DNA of 64,000 bases from Chitinophaga polysaccharea (GTDB taxonomy: Bacteria; Bacteroidota; Bacteroidia; Chitinophagales; Chitinophagaceae), in NCBI RefSeq assembly GCF_007829335.1, contig NZ_VIWO01000007.1, positions 124,001 through 188,000 of the forward strand, given 5' to 3'. This document shows, piece after piece, positions 45,962-55,375 of this stretch. Each line of letters begins with the position of its first letter. Within the stretch, counting starts at the first letter, position 1. The notes beneath the pieces are model-generated. The model saw only the letters and a list, made by a program, of their open reading frames with translations. It did no database searches and was not told the DNA's origin. The position numbers and the translations under genes are program-made.

Positions 45962-46771
45962 TTACTGGAAGAAACGATGGAAGAACAACAGCTGATACTG
46001 GATAGAATTACTCCAGTAGTCCCAGTTATGCTCGCCCGGCCGTTCGGTATAGTCGTGGTCGATACCGGCCAGCAGTAATTTCTTGTGGAGTTCGCGGTTT
46101 ACATCTATAAAAAAGTCTTTTACCCCACAATCGATGATAATAGCCAAGGCGCCGGGTTTCAGCTTTTCTACCTGCTTAATTACCGTATAGTCGGTCCAGT
46201 TAGCGCCTGCGGCACCGGGAGGCCCCAGTCGTTTAGCAATGTCCCAGTTTTTGGGGAAGGGACGTAAGTCAACCCCACCGCTAATACTGCCGGCAGCACC
46301 AAATACTTCGGGGTGGCGGATGGCGATGAACAGGGCGCCATGACCTCCCATGCTGAGTCCCGCGATGGCCCGGTAATGAGGTTCAGGCATTGTTTGATAA
46401 TGCTGATCTATATAGGCAGGGATTTCTGTAGATACATAGCTTTCGAAGCGCATGCTGCTATCTACCGGGCTATCGAAATACCAACTGGTAACGGCTCCGT
46501 CCGGGCATACCAGCATACATTGATAAGTATCGGCCAGTTCCTTAATGGCAGGCACTTTGGTGACCCAATTGGCGTAGTTGCCACCGGCACCATGCAACAG
46601 GTATACTACCGGGTACCGCCGGGTGCCGTTTTTATAGGTGGAGGGCGTAATGACCACACATTTGTAGGAACGATGCATTTTGGGGCTGTAAATGCCGACA
46701 GTGTCTACATCTGCGGCCTTTACCGCCTGGGCGCAACATATCAGTATCAGTAAACGGGCAAATAATTTCAT
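45962..46771 (-). CDS. Secreted alpha/beta-hydrolase esterase (esterase D-like)
   Basis: A 269-aa alpha/beta hydrolase. The signal peptide is KLFARLLILICCAQAVKA (residues 2-19). The oxyanion region is YLLHGAGGNYANW, the nucleophile elbow GLSMGGHG (S140), and GEHNWDYW supplies the catalytic His. The closest architecture is the esterase D / S-formylglutathione hydrolase-like family, which in secreted form includes feruloyl- and acetyl-esterases. ATG 46771 is chosen because the longer TTG start at 46834 lies upstream of a terminator hairpin and lacks a signal-peptide-like N-terminus. It follows the M1 peptidase on the same strand. Confidence 0.85.
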   Translation of the reverse strand: MKLFARLLILICCAQAVKAADVDTVGIYSPKMHRSYKCVVITPSTYKNGTRRYPVVYLLHGAGGNYANWVTKVPAIKELADTYQCMLVCPDGAVTSWYFDSPVDSSMRFESYVSTEIPAYIDQHYQTMPEPHYRAIAGLSMGGHGALFIAIRHPEVFGAAGSISGGVDLRPFPKNWDIAKRLGPPGAAGANWTDYTVIKQVEKLKPGALAIIIDCGVKDFFIDVNRELHKKLLLAGIDHDYTERPGEHNWDYWSNSIQYQLLFFHRFFQ

Positions 46772-46801
46772 CACTCGGGCTTTTATGAATATCAAAAAAA
46801 G

Positions 46802-46830
46802 GGCGGCTATCATCCGGGATGATAGCCGCC
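46802..46830 (-). terminator. Terminator after the M1 peptidase
   Basis: A 13-bp perfect stem (46802-46814 with 46818-46830, loop CGG) followed on the minus strand by a run of seven T. It lies between the M1 peptidase stop and the esterase start. Confidence 0.88.
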
Positions 46831-46851
46831 ACAAAATATAAAATAGCGCGA

Positions 46852-49176
46852 TTATTTTGTTCTTGCTTTTTTCATTGGATTGTCGCCGGTGGAAGCACCG
46901 CGTACGCCTCCCTGAGCTTTAAACAACTCAAACTGGGAAGGAGCAGCCTCGCGGGGCCAGCTGTTATTGCTTTCGTCGATATCAGCGGTTTCGCGCAACG
47001 GGTCGAGCTTTACGGCCACTACCTGTTTGTCTTTGGCGAATACTTTGGTTACTTCATTTTCATTCTTGCGCCAGATGTAGGCAGAAATGCGGTCTGTTTC
47101 CTTCGTGCCATCTGCAAACGTCCACTCAATGATCAGCGGCATTACCAGTCCGCCTTTATTGGAGAAAGTAAGCTGGTAGAAGTTCTTCTTGCTGTCGTAC
47201 AGTGCTTTTTCTTCTGCGCTCAGGCCGTTATAGAACTTGCTGTAGGCATCCTTGTCTTCCTGGCTTACTTCAAACCGGTTCCATTTGCTGTAGAAGTCCT
47301 GCAGGCTGGTATCCTGGTCTACCGCATACTTTACGCCAGCAGCTTTATTCCGCTGACGGGCAACATGGTCCATGTTTTTATCATAGGCTGCCTGGGCAGT
47401 TTTAGCTGTTTTTTCCGGATCATTGCCATCCATGCGGAACCATTTCACGCTGTCGAGGGAAATGTCTACCGGTTCGATGCCAAAGAACCATCCGCGCCAG
47501 AACCAGTCCAGGTCTACCGCAGAGGCATCTTCCATGGTGCGGAAGAAATCGGCCGGTGTAGGATGTTTAAATGCCCAGCGGCGTGCATATTCCCGGAAAG
47601 AGAAATCGAACAGCTCACGGCCCATAATGGTTTCGCGGAGAATATTTAACCCGGTAGCCGGCTTGGCATAAGCGTTAGGGCCAAACTGCACAATGTTTTC
47701 GGAGTTGGTCATAATAGGCTCCAGCTGGTCTTTAGGCATCTTCATATAATCTACGATCTTATGGGCAGGGCCACGACCAGAAGGGAAATTGCTGTCCCAT
47801 TCCTGTTCCGCCATAAACTGGCAGAAGGTATTTAATCCTTCATCCATCCAGGTCCATTGTCTTTCATCGGAGTTAACGATCATTGGGAAGAAGTTGTGTC
47901 CCACTTCATGGATGATGACGCCGATCATACCATTTTTGGTGGATTCCGAGTAGGTACCATCTTTATCAGCACGGCCGTAGTTAAAGCAGATCATCGGGTA
48001 TTCCATACCGTTGGCTGCTTCTACCGAAATAGCCACGGGATAAGGATAAGGGATGGTATGCTTTGAGTAGGATTTCAGGGTATGTGCTACCACTTTGGAA
48101 GAATAGCGGCGATACAGCGGATAGGCTTCAGGACCATAATACGACATGGCCATTACCTTGTTGCCTTCTACGTTAGTGGGCAACGCGTCCCATATGAGGC
48201 GGCGGGAAGATACCCAGGCGAAGTCGCGCACGTTCTGTGCTTCATACACCCAGGTTTTGGTGCTGGAGGCGTGGCCTTGTATGGCTTTCTTTGCGTCGTC
48301 GAGGGTCACTACTTCCACCGGTTCCTTGCTGTTTTGTGCCTGTTGCCAGCGCTGGTATTGCGCTGCGCTGAGCATTTCCTTATAGTTCTGACATTCGCCG
48401 GTAGCACCTACCACATGGTCGGAAGGCACTGTCATGCGTACTTTGAAGTTACCGAAGGTGAGGGCAAATTCGCCCCTGCCGGTGAACTGTTTGTTTTGCC
48501 AGCCCTGGAAGTCCGAATATACGGCCAACCTGGGATACCATTGAGCAATGGTATAGAGGTAGTTTTTGTCTTCCTGGAAATATTCATATCCGCCGCGGCC
48601 ACCGATGGTCATGCGATCGGAGATGTTGTACCACCAGGATACCTTAAACCGATATTTTTCGCCCGGCATCAGGGGTTTGGGCAAATCGATCCGTAACATG
48701 GTTTGGTTGATGGTGTAGGGCAATGTTTTGCCTTCTGCATCGGTGAGCTTCGTGATTTTCACGCCCAGGTCCTGCTTAGGTGGCAGGATGCTATTGAGTG
48801 TAGAAAGGGTCATCTTATCGGACATCCGGCTTTCGTTGAAAGACTGGTTGTCACTTTTCGGATCGTGTTCATTTTCATCCAGCTGCAGCCAGATATAGGT
48901 GAGCGGATCGGGCGAATTATTAAAGTAGGTAATGGTTTCGGCGCCGGTTAATTTCTGCGCAGCATCATCCAGTTGTACGTCGATATCGTAATCGGCCCGT
49001 TGCTGCCAGTATTTGGGTCCTGGCGCCCCGGAGGCAGAGCGGTACATATTGGGTGTTTGCAGCATAGTGCCCAGCTGTTCGAAGCGGTTGCCATGGTTGG
49101 AGCCTGGGTTATTCTGTGCCTGCAGCGACAAAATACTGCAACACAATACCCCGGCGAGGTAAAGATTCTTTCTCAT
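46852..49176 (-). CDS. M1-family zinc metallopeptidase, secreted
   Basis: A 774-aa peptidase of the gluzincin M1 family. Signal peptide RKNLYLAGVLCCSILSLQA (2-20). The zinc site is HEVGHNFFP (around residue 420), with the third ligand Glu in WMDEGLNTF about 19 residues on. The usual N-terminal beta domain is present (YDIDVQLDDAAQKLTG), while the exopeptidase GxMEN motif is replaced by NGMEYP. The substrate is unknown. It is 8 nt downstream of the HupE/UreJ-like gene and probably co-transcribed. Confidence 0.9.
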   Translation of the reverse strand: MRKNLYLAGVLCCSILSLQAQNNPGSNHGNRFEQLGTMLQTPNMYRSASGAPGPKYWQQRADYDIDVQLDDAAQKLTGAETITYFNNSPDPLTYIWLQLDENEHDPKSDNQSFNESRMSDKMTLSTLNSILPPKQDLGVKITKLTDAEGKTLPYTINQTMLRIDLPKPLMPGEKYRFKVSWWYNISDRMTIGGRGGYEYFQEDKNYLYTIAQWYPRLAVYSDFQGWQNKQFTGRGEFALTFGNFKVRMTVPSDHVVGATGECQNYKEMLSAAQYQRWQQAQNSKEPVEVVTLDDAKKAIQGHASSTKTWVYEAQNVRDFAWVSSRRLIWDALPTNVEGNKVMAMSYYGPEAYPLYRRYSSKVVAHTLKSYSKHTIPYPYPVAISVEAANGMEYPMICFNYGRADKDGTYSESTKNGMIGVIIHEVGHNFFPMIVNSDERQWTWMDEGLNTFCQFMAEQEWDSNFPSGRGPAHKIVDYMKMPKDQLEPIMTNSENIVQFGPNAYAKPATGLNILRETIMGRELFDFSFREYARRWAFKHPTPADFFRTMEDASAVDLDWFWRGWFFGIEPVDISLDSVKWFRMDGNDPEKTAKTAQAAYDKNMDHVARQRNKAAGVKYAVDQDTSLQDFYSKWNRFEVSQEDKDAYSKFYNGLSAEEKALYDSKKNFYQLTFSNKGGLVMPLIIEWTFADGTKETDRISAYIWRKNENEVTKVFAKDKQVVAVKLDPLRETADIDESNNSWPREAAPSQFELFKAQGGVRGASTGDNPMKKARTK

Positions 49177-49184
49177 AAACAGTA

Positions 49185-49766
49185 TTAAAAAAACAGCGAT
49201 CTAACGCCTTGTATAACCATCAAAAATGCGATTCCAAAAGTGGCCGACGACAGGAACATGTTCCAATCCCGGCGTTTTACCTGGCTGATTTTCACGATCG
49301 TTGTAGATACCAGCAGTATGCTCATGACGATGATGATCTGCCCGAATTCCAGCCCCAGGTTAAATCCCAGGAGTGGTTGTACGATGTTGGTCTGGCTTCC
49401 CAATAAACTCTTCAGGTAATTGGAGAACCCCAGCCCATGAATCAATCCAAAAAACAATGCGTAGAAATAGTTCAGTTGCAGATGCTGTGGCTCCTCTTCT
49501 CTTTTCAGGATGTTAGATACTGCAGTGACGCATATGGTGACCGGTATCAGGAATTCCACCAGTGGCCCGGGTATGCGGATAATATGTAACACACTCAAAG
49601 CCAATGTAATGGAATGGCCCACTGTAAAAGCGGTTACCAATACCAGTACTTTTCTCCAGTCGCGCAACAGGTAAATAGCACTCAGTGCTATTACAAAAAG
49701 AGTGTGATCATAAGCGTCCCAATTGATAATATGCTGCCATCCCAGCTGAAAATACAACTCATCCAT
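49185..49766 (-). CDS. HupE/UreJ-like membrane protein
   Basis: A 193-aa integral membrane protein with about six helices. WDAYDHTLFVIALSAIYL near the N-terminus, FTVGHSITLALS and FGLIHGLGFSNYL carry conserved His/Asp/Gly residues typical of the HupE/UreJ family, which is linked to nickel/cobalt handling. No urease or hydrogenase gene is in the window. It precedes the M1 peptidase by 8 nt and is divergent from the DUF6702-like gene; this trio suggests shared metal-dependent function, by inference only. Confidence 0.8.
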   Translation of the reverse strand: MDELYFQLGWQHIINWDAYDHTLFVIALSAIYLLRDWRKVLVLVTAFTVGHSITLALSVLHIIRIPGPLVEFLIPVTICVTAVSNILKREEEPQHLQLNYFYALFFGLIHGLGFSNYLKSLLGSQTNIVQPLLGFNLGLEFGQIIIVMSILLVSTTIVKISQVKRRDWNMFLSSATFGIAFLMVIQGVRSLFF

Positions 49767-49939
49767 TGCCCTGCCCTGCTATATTTTGGTTATGATTGCT
49801 TTGCCAGCTTTGCATTTGCGTTCACTGGTATTTAAATTTTCAAAGAACACAAGATAATAATGTTCTCCAAAAATCAATATACAAATGTGTTGAACCAAAA
49901 AATCGGGATTGTGAGCGGAGAATATGGCGGCTTAAAGTG

Positions 49940-49947
49940 TATTTTTG
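49940..49947 (+). promoter_or_regulatory. -7 box of the DUF6702-like gene
   Basis: TATTTTTG fits TAnnTTTG and lies 29 nt before GTG 49977, consistent with a short leader. Confidence 0.5.
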
Positions 49948-49976
49948 TCTTCCGGTAAATTTAAAAATATAAAGAG

Positions 49977-50465
49977 GTGGGCTTATTATTTTGTAAATGG
50001 TGGATGACTTTGTGGCTAACAGCCGTTCATCCTTTTTATGCCAGTGTAACAGAGATTTCGCATGATGCTGCTAAGAAAGAGCTGCAGGTAAGCTGCCGTA
50101 TTTTTGCAGACGACCTCGAAAATACACTCAAGGCGGAGTATAAAACGTCCTTCGACATCGCCCGCCCCGCTAATCGCCAGCAGGTAGAGGGTTATATTGC
50201 CGGTTATCTCTCCCGGCATCTTATCATTACTTTAGATGGTAAAAGAGTGCCCTTACATTTTATTGGCTATAAGATAGAAGAAGACGCCGTATGGAGCTTC
50301 CTGGAAGCGGAAAATGTACCGGCGCCTAAACAGGTACAGGTAAAAAATAACCTGTTGTATGAAAGACATCCTACACAAACAAATATGATTCACGTAATGG
50401 TAGGAGGTGAACGGAAAAGCACGAAGCTGGATAACCCGAAAGATATAGCGGTGATAGGGTTTTGA
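49977..50465 (+). CDS. DUF6702-like secreted protein
   Basis: Small exported protein of 162 aa. The start is GTG at 49977, giving a signal-peptide-like N-terminus (GLLFCKWWMTLWLTAVHPFYA); an ATG at 50004 is an alternative. The mature part begins SVTEISHDAAKKELQVSCRIFADDLENTL, which matches the family of small Bacteroidota proteins (DUF6702) commonly found beside HupE-like and M1 genes. Function unknown. Its stop is 3 nt from the stop of the convergent PaaK-like gene. Confidence 0.75.
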   Translation: MGLLFCKWWMTLWLTAVHPFYASVTEISHDAAKKELQVSCRIFADDLENTLKAEYKTSFDIARPANRQQVEGYIAGYLSRHLIITLDGKRVPLHFIGYKIEEDAVWSFLEAENVPAPKQVQVKNNLLYERHPTQTNMIHVMVGGERKSTKLDNPKDIAVIGF

Positions 50466-50468
50466 TGG

Positions 50469-51761
50469 CTAATTTCTGTTATCTAAAAACTTCACCGGTT
50501 TGCGGCTGTTTTCTGGAAACTGCATACGCATAATTTCCTGCTGGCCGGTATACCGCACCTGGGGGATTACCCGTAGCTTAGCCTGGAGGTAAGATTTTAT
50601 TTTGCGGTCCATTTCTTCCGACTCTTCCCGGGGCCAAAGGTGCAAGAGGATTTCATCGGTACCCAATTCGTTGGAATATACTTCCACTACAAACTCTTTC
50701 ACATCTTCCATATCGTTCAGCAGGTCGAACAGGGCCGGCGGATACAAGGTGGTACCCTTGTACTTGATCATCTGTTTTTTACGTCCTATTACGGGAGATA
50801 AGCGCAAGGTATGCCTGCCGCAGCTACAGGTATCGTAATGGTACTGGCAGATATCACCGGTCTTATAACGCAACAGGGGCATACCTTCTACGCCCAGCGT
50901 GGTAATGGTAACCTCTCCTTCTTCACCGGGAGCCACTGGCTGGTTGTTTTCATCCAGTAATTCTACGTACAACAACTCCGGATGATGATGCCCGCCATTG
51001 CCGGCTTTACACTCCGTAAAGGCCGTTTGCATTTCGGTGGAAGCATAGGTGGAATACAATTTAATATCCCATTGTTCTGTAATTTTTTTGCCCAATACAT
51101 TCAGCGAAAAATCCGTATTACGGATATTTTCGCCAATACACACCGCTTTCTTTACAGACGTTTTATTGATATCGATATTATGTTCTTTCGCATAGGCGAT
51201 CAGCTTTACGATAAAGGAAGGCACGCCTACGATAACGGTGGGCTGTATACGTTGTATATTTTCCCATTGCATGCTGGGTACACCGGGGCCTACACGCAAT
51301 ACGCCGGCGCCGAGCTTACGTATACCGTTGTAATACGCCATACCCGCCATAAACTGGCGGTCCAGCGTCAGCATCAGCTGGTAAATATCGTTGTCTGTTC
51401 CGTCGGCACAACAAAAAGAAATGTATTCGTTGTAGCTTAAACGTTGCAGGTCTTTTTCTGTGAGAGCAATAATAACGGGGCGTCCGAGGGTACCGGAAGT
51501 GGTGGTATATTCCGCAATCTTGCTTTTATCTACGCAAAGAAACTCCCAGTTGTGTTCCTGTAAATCTTCTTTGGTTACCGGTGGAATCATGGAAAATGCT
51601 TCCAGCGACCGAACCTGGTCAGCAGCGATGTCATGCTTTTTGAACCAGGCTTTGTAGAATGGTGAAAATTCACGCAGGTAGCCCAACAGACGTAACACTT
51701 CTTTCTCCTGGTAAGCCCTGATGGCTGCTTTCGACTGTAATTCAATATCTGGTATATACAT
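50469..51761 (-). CDS. PaaK-like AMP-dependent aryl/acyl-CoA ligase
   Basis: A 430-aa ANL-superfamily ligase of the phenylacetate-CoA ligase type. The P-loop is TTSGTLGRP (about residues 86-94), and YASTEMQTAFTECK is in the middle. LLRYKTGDICQY precedes the C-terminal lid; a Cys cluster (YHYDTCSCGRH) follows, as in many PaaK-like proteins. It is the last gene of the pigment operon, 14 nt after acpS. Activation of an aromatic or acyl precursor of the pigment is likely; the substrate is an inference. Confidence 0.85.
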   Translation of the reverse strand: MYIPDIELQSKAAIRAYQEKEVLRLLGYLREFSPFYKAWFKKHDIAADQVRSLEAFSMIPPVTKEDLQEHNWEFLCVDKSKIAEYTTTSGTLGRPVIIALTEKDLQRLSYNEYISFCCADGTDNDIYQLMLTLDRQFMAGMAYYNGIRKLGAGVLRVGPGVPSMQWENIQRIQPTVIVGVPSFIVKLIAYAKEHNIDINKTSVKKAVCIGENIRNTDFSLNVLGKKITEQWDIKLYSTYASTEMQTAFTECKAGNGGHHHPELLYVELLDENNQPVAPGEEGEVTITTLGVEGMPLLRYKTGDICQYHYDTCSCGRHTLRLSPVIGRKKQMIKYKGTTLYPPALFDLLNDMEDVKEFVVEVYSNELGTDEILLHLWPREESEEMDRKIKSYLQAKLRVIPQVRYTGQQEIMRMQFPENSRKPVKFLDNRN

Positions 51762-51775
51762 CTTCGGCTTAAAAT

Positions 51776-52153
51776 TTATCCTTCAATAATGACCATGGCT
51801 ACGGCGGCGCTTTTTTCATGGGATAAAGACACCCATATTTTTTTGATGCCCATGGTAGCATACCTGGCGGCTCCCTTTCCAATCAGGTATACTTCCGGCT
51901 TCCCGGCTTCATCGCTGCGTATTTCTATTTCATCGAAGTTAATACCGCCGTTTCCCCAACCGGTTCCCATAGCTTTCAACACGGCTTCCTTGGCAGCAAA
52001 ACGGGCAGCATAGCTATCGGCCGGAGCAGCCTGTTTTTCGCAATAGGTGATTTCATAGGGCGTGAATACCAGGTTGCGAAACCCCTCGCCCTTCGCCAGT
52101 TTGGCCGCGATGCGGGGCACCTCCACAATGTCTGTTCCAATACCTATAATCAT
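51776..52153 (-). CDS. acpS: Holo-ACP synthase (4'-phosphopantetheinyl transferase)
   Basis: A 125-aa AcpS-type enzyme that loads phosphopantetheine on acyl carrier proteins. The two Mg-binding motifs are present: GIGTDIVEVPRI (D8) and ARFAAKEAVLKAMG (E56). SLSHEKSAAVAMVIIEG closes the fold. It lies inside the pigment operon, so it may serve the operon's ACPs, but it could also be the cell's housekeeping AcpS. It is 11 nt downstream of the C45-type gene. Confidence 0.93.
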   Translation of the reverse strand: MIIGIGTDIVEVPRIAAKLAKGEGFRNLVFTPYEITYCEKQAAPADSYAARFAAKEAVLKAMGTGWGNGGINFDEIEIRSDEAGKPEVYLIGKGAARYATMGIKKIWVSLSHEKSAAVAMVIIEG

Positions 52154-52164
52154 AACAGTTACTT

Positions 52165-53856
52165 TTAGTGGTTCGCCTGCAATTTTGCATTACATAACTC
52201 CAGCTGTTTACGGATATGATCTTCCTCTCCTTTGGTGGCAATGACTTTCGTTAATCCCGTTTCATAATATTTTTTCGCAGCCGCATACTCTTTGCGCTTA
52301 AACGCATAATCGCCTGCCAGCACGTATGTATGATAGTATGCAGGGTTAGACGCAATCAATGCGTTAATATCTACCGTTTTACCTTCTTTTATCTGGTCTC
52401 TCAGCTGCCGGTAGGTATTGAAGGCAACATATTCTTTTGATAGCAGGAAGCTGTCTGCCGGAATAGTTTGCGCACTATCGTATACCTCATGATCGGAATC
52501 CAGGCCGTGCATGCTGAATATCTTGTTCAGGTCGTAGGCTACAAACTGTCCCAGTTGCCAGGGTGCAGTAGATACCCACACCATCCGTTTTTTAGGTTCA
52601 AATACGATGGAATGATGGGCAATCAACTGGTTGATGGCTTTTTCATTCCCCAGGCCAATATTGGCGTTATGTAAACCTCCGCGATCGCGGAGGATATTCA
52701 CCGTTTTCTGTACTGTATTAGGCCCGTTTTCCTGCATCAGCTCTTTCAATCTTTCATAACGGTATGCTGATGCACTTTCTTTCATCTGCAGCTTGTTGGA
52801 AACCAGGTTACCGAGTGAATCGCCCTGGAAATGATTGGTACAGGTAATGGCGTTTTTACCAGAGCTGTACATATCCATGCCCTGCGGCGTTTTTTCGATG
52901 ATCACCGCTTTATTATCAGCCGCCGATCCAACCAGGAAAGATTCCGATACAAACATTTCCCGCTTGCTGGCAATATTCCAGGCTTCGGAGATATTACCTG
53001 CATATTGCAGGATTTCCCGGGCTACCAGCGATACCGGCGTAGCTGCTGCGGTAGGCACACTGGTTTTGGCGGCATTGATGGTCACGGTGAGGCCCTGGTC
53101 ATTCATACCGGATACCACTCCTGTAAAACCACCCCAGGTCACAAACATGAATTTATGCCCTTTTTCCGGGCGATAAAAAACGACCATCTTTTCTTTCGCA
53201 AAATCGTCGCCCATATAAAAGTCGAAATTGCGCCCGATAATCAGGTTGCTATCGGCCGACTGGTCATTCCACGTGCCAAAAGACGTACAACCTACCAGCA
53301 TCATGCCTTGCAGCGCATGGCCGATATCATGTGCCGCATGATAGTTCATCAAACGGGCATAGTTGGTACCAATGTAATCGTAGTTGGGAGAGGCAGAAAA
53401 TGATTCTCCATAAATTTCCTCCTTAAACTCCTCCGGCACATGGCTGGCCAGATCCCGGTTAAACCAGCCTATAAAGTATTTCAGGAAGTGAAGCATGAAC
53501 TTGGAGGGCACCATTTTGCTGAACTGGGCCACAAACACGTCTTCCTGGCGGCGGATCAACTCGCCGGACAGTTTGCCATTAATCACCCCACGTTCAAAAG
53601 GCGCACCTTCTACGTACATTTCATACAGGCCGCTGTTGCTTTTCCGAAACCAGTTGTTACCGAGCGTATAACAGGTGCTGTCCAGCTCTTTGCGTTGCAG
53701 CTGCAATGCGCGCTGGTCTGCCACCACCGGCGGCGGCATTTTGCTCACGGCTACCAGGTAAATGGCCAGCCCTACAAAGAGCAGCAAGAAAAACCCGATG
53801 ATATATAAAAGTGTGCGTCCGAATCTGTTCCAGCCGCTTCGTTTCTTTTGTTTCAC
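52165..53856 (-). CDS. C45-type N-terminal-nucleophile acyltransferase/hydrolase, membrane-anchored
   Basis: A 563-aa protein (GTG start at 53856; no usable ATG). A transmembrane anchor at about 14-36 is followed by a domain of the acyl-CoA:6-aminopenicillanate acyltransferase family. The autoproteolysis site is LVGCTSFG, with C190 becoming the N-terminal nucleophile; NFDFYMG and WGGFTGVVSGMNDQGLTVTINA are its conserved core. The C-terminal 100 residues (residues 460-560, LASNPAYYHTYVLAGDYAFKR) look TPR-like. In the pigment operon it is a good candidate for an acyl/ester-forming step. It starts 1 nt from the stop of the FAD gene. Confidence 0.8.
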   Translation of the reverse strand: MKQKKRSGWNRFGRTLLYIIGFFLLLFVGLAIYLVAVSKMPPPVVADQRALQLQRKELDSTCYTLGNNWFRKSNSGLYEMYVEGAPFERGVINGKLSGELIRRQEDVFVAQFSKMVPSKFMLHFLKYFIGWFNRDLASHVPEEFKEEIYGESFSASPNYDYIGTNYARLMNYHAAHDIGHALQGMMLVGCTSFGTWNDQSADSNLIIGRNFDFYMGDDFAKEKMVVFYRPEKGHKFMFVTWGGFTGVVSGMNDQGLTVTINAAKTSVPTAAATPVSLVAREILQYAGNISEAWNIASKREMFVSESFLVGSAADNKAVIIEKTPQGMDMYSSGKNAITCTNHFQGDSLGNLVSNKLQMKESASAYRYERLKELMQENGPNTVQKTVNILRDRGGLHNANIGLGNEKAINQLIAHHSIVFEPKKRMVWVSTAPWQLGQFVAYDLNKIFSMHGLDSDHEVYDSAQTIPADSFLLSKEYVAFNTYRQLRDQIKEGKTVDINALIASNPAYYHTYVLAGDYAFKRKEYAAAKKYYETGLTKVIATKGEEDHIRKQLELCNAKLQANH

Positions 53857-53857
53857 T

Positions 53858-55375
53858 TTATATTGGTATTGATTGATTAATTTCGTCCACCAGGAAGTCC
53901 ATGCCCAGCAATTCTGCCGAGGTAATCACCCCACTGATGGTCACTCCTAAAATTCCATGCAAGTTCAGGTTTTGCCCCGTAAGATACAAATTGGATAATT
54001 TGGTACGGGCCGATATCATGGTCCGTAGCGGATCTGCGCTATCTTTCATAATGCCGTACATGCTGCCATCCCCGGTACCGATATAATCGCGGTACGACAA
54101 TGGCGTAGCCACGTAATACGACTGTATACAGTTCCGGAATCCCGGGAATTGCTTTTCCACACAATCGATCAGCAGGTCTGCCTTTTGTTGTTTAAATACC
54201 TCATAGGCTGCGCCCCGGCTTTCAGGTTGCAGCACGGTATGGATGGTATGTTGCCAGGGTTCCATTTCGGCGTACCGCATATACGTCATTACCGACAGGC
54301 TATCTGCATAGGTTTCATGCCGGGAACTGGCCGATACATACATCGCATAGGTCTGCGGCCATTCCTCCACGCGATAATCGATGCCTGCCCATGCATCAGG
54401 GGTAGCATGGTAATAATGATTATAGTTGAGATACTTGAATGTACCGGGTTTCAGCACCACGTTCAATACAAACGCGCCTACTGAATTTTCCAGTTGTTGC
54501 ACGCGGTTGCGATAAGCGCTCCGGAGCGTATCGCTATGGGTCATCGCCATCGTTTGCGCCGGATGCAGATTAGAAATGTAATGGGTGGCACGGGCGCGAG
54601 TACCATCCTGTAAAACAATATGATCTACCTGATCGCCTTCGCCCTGGATGGCGGTTACCGCCATATTCCGGATAATATTACCGCCATTTTCCCGGATGCG
54701 CCGGCACAACAGCTTCCCTATCTGGGAACCACCATCTACACATTTCCAGGAGCTTTTCATATAGCTGTTTAACACCAACGCATGAACGTAAAAAGGCGTT
54801 TTTTCGGCCATGCCAGCGTATAACAGGTTATTACCGGCCAATACCTGTTGTAATTTTTCGTTGCTGGTAATACTACGCAAGTAGCTGGCGGTATTGAGTT
54901 GCAGTACACTGCGCTTTTCTTCATAATCGCCCGTCCGGAGATTGTACAGCGGGAACTTGCTGCATACTTCACTGATCTTATCGCAGTAAGCCCGCAGCGC
55001 GGCTTCTTCTTCCGGGAAATCGGCCAGCAAGGTACGGATAAAGTTTTCCTCGCCCTGGGCCAGTTTGTATATTTTATCATCCCCGGCAAAACTGATATGA
55101 TCGAAACCGTCCATATCCATGCGTTTCAGCTTCAGCTTATCGTAGATGCCCAGGTATTTAAATACTTTATATAGATTTTCGCCCGGAGCCAGGCCACCAA
55201 TATAATGTACGCCTGAATCAAAGATGACTTTCTCCCGGGAATAGGTTTGCAGGCAACCACCTGCCTGCCGGTTTTTTTCATAAATACAAACACGGTACCC
55301 GTGCTGGCTGAGGATAGCGCCACAAACAAGGCCTCCGAGGCCGCTGCCTATAATGATGACATCATAGCTGTGCAT
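53858..55375 (-). CDS. FAD-dependent oxidoreductase, CrtI/phytoene-desaturase-like
   Basis: A 505-aa flavoprotein with the dinucleotide fold DVIIIGSGLGGLVCGAIL (GxGxxG at G10-G15), CIYEKNRQAGGCLQTY, and a C-terminal FAD contact (NLYLTGQNLNLHGILGVTISG). It belongs to the carotenoid desaturase / retinol saturase-like branch. Within an aryl-polyene/flexirubin operon it could desaturate, saturate or hydroxylate the polyene or a precursor. It overlaps the exporter gene by 14 nt. Confidence 0.85.
   Translation of the reverse strand: MHSYDVIIIGSGLGGLVCGAILSQHGYRVCIYEKNRQAGGCLQTYSREKVIFDSGVHYIGGLAPGENLYKVFKYLGIYDKLKLKRMDMDGFDHISFAGDDKIYKLAQGEENFIRTLLADFPEEEAALRAYCDKISEVCSKFPLYNLRTGDYEEKRSVLQLNTASYLRSITSNEKLQQVLAGNNLLYAGMAEKTPFYVHALVLNSYMKSSWKCVDGGSQIGKLLCRRIRENGGNIIRNMAVTAIQGEGDQVDHIVLQDGTRARATHYISNLHPAQTMAMTHSDTLRSAYRNRVQQLENSVGAFVLNVVLKPGTFKYLNYNHYYHATPDAWAGIDYRVEEWPQTYAMYVSASSRHETYADSLSVMTYMRYAEMEPWQHTIHTVLQPESRGAAYEVFKQQKADLLIDCVEKQFPGFRNCIQSYYVATPLSYRDYIGTGDGSMYGIMKDSADPLRTMISARTKLSNLYLTGQNLNLHGILGVTISGVITSAELLGMDFLVDEINQSIPI

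Noticed and set aside
46772-46834. N-terminal extension of the esterase from a TTG at 46834
   Set aside because: It begins upstream of a strong terminator T-run and would place the signal peptide internally; ATG 46771 gives a normal signal peptide.
46819-47649. A 276-codon plus-strand reading frame opposite the M1 peptidase gene
   Set aside because: It is antisense to a gene with clear catalytic motifs, has low-complexity hydrophobic composition without a recognisable domain, and no promoter box or terminator serves it.
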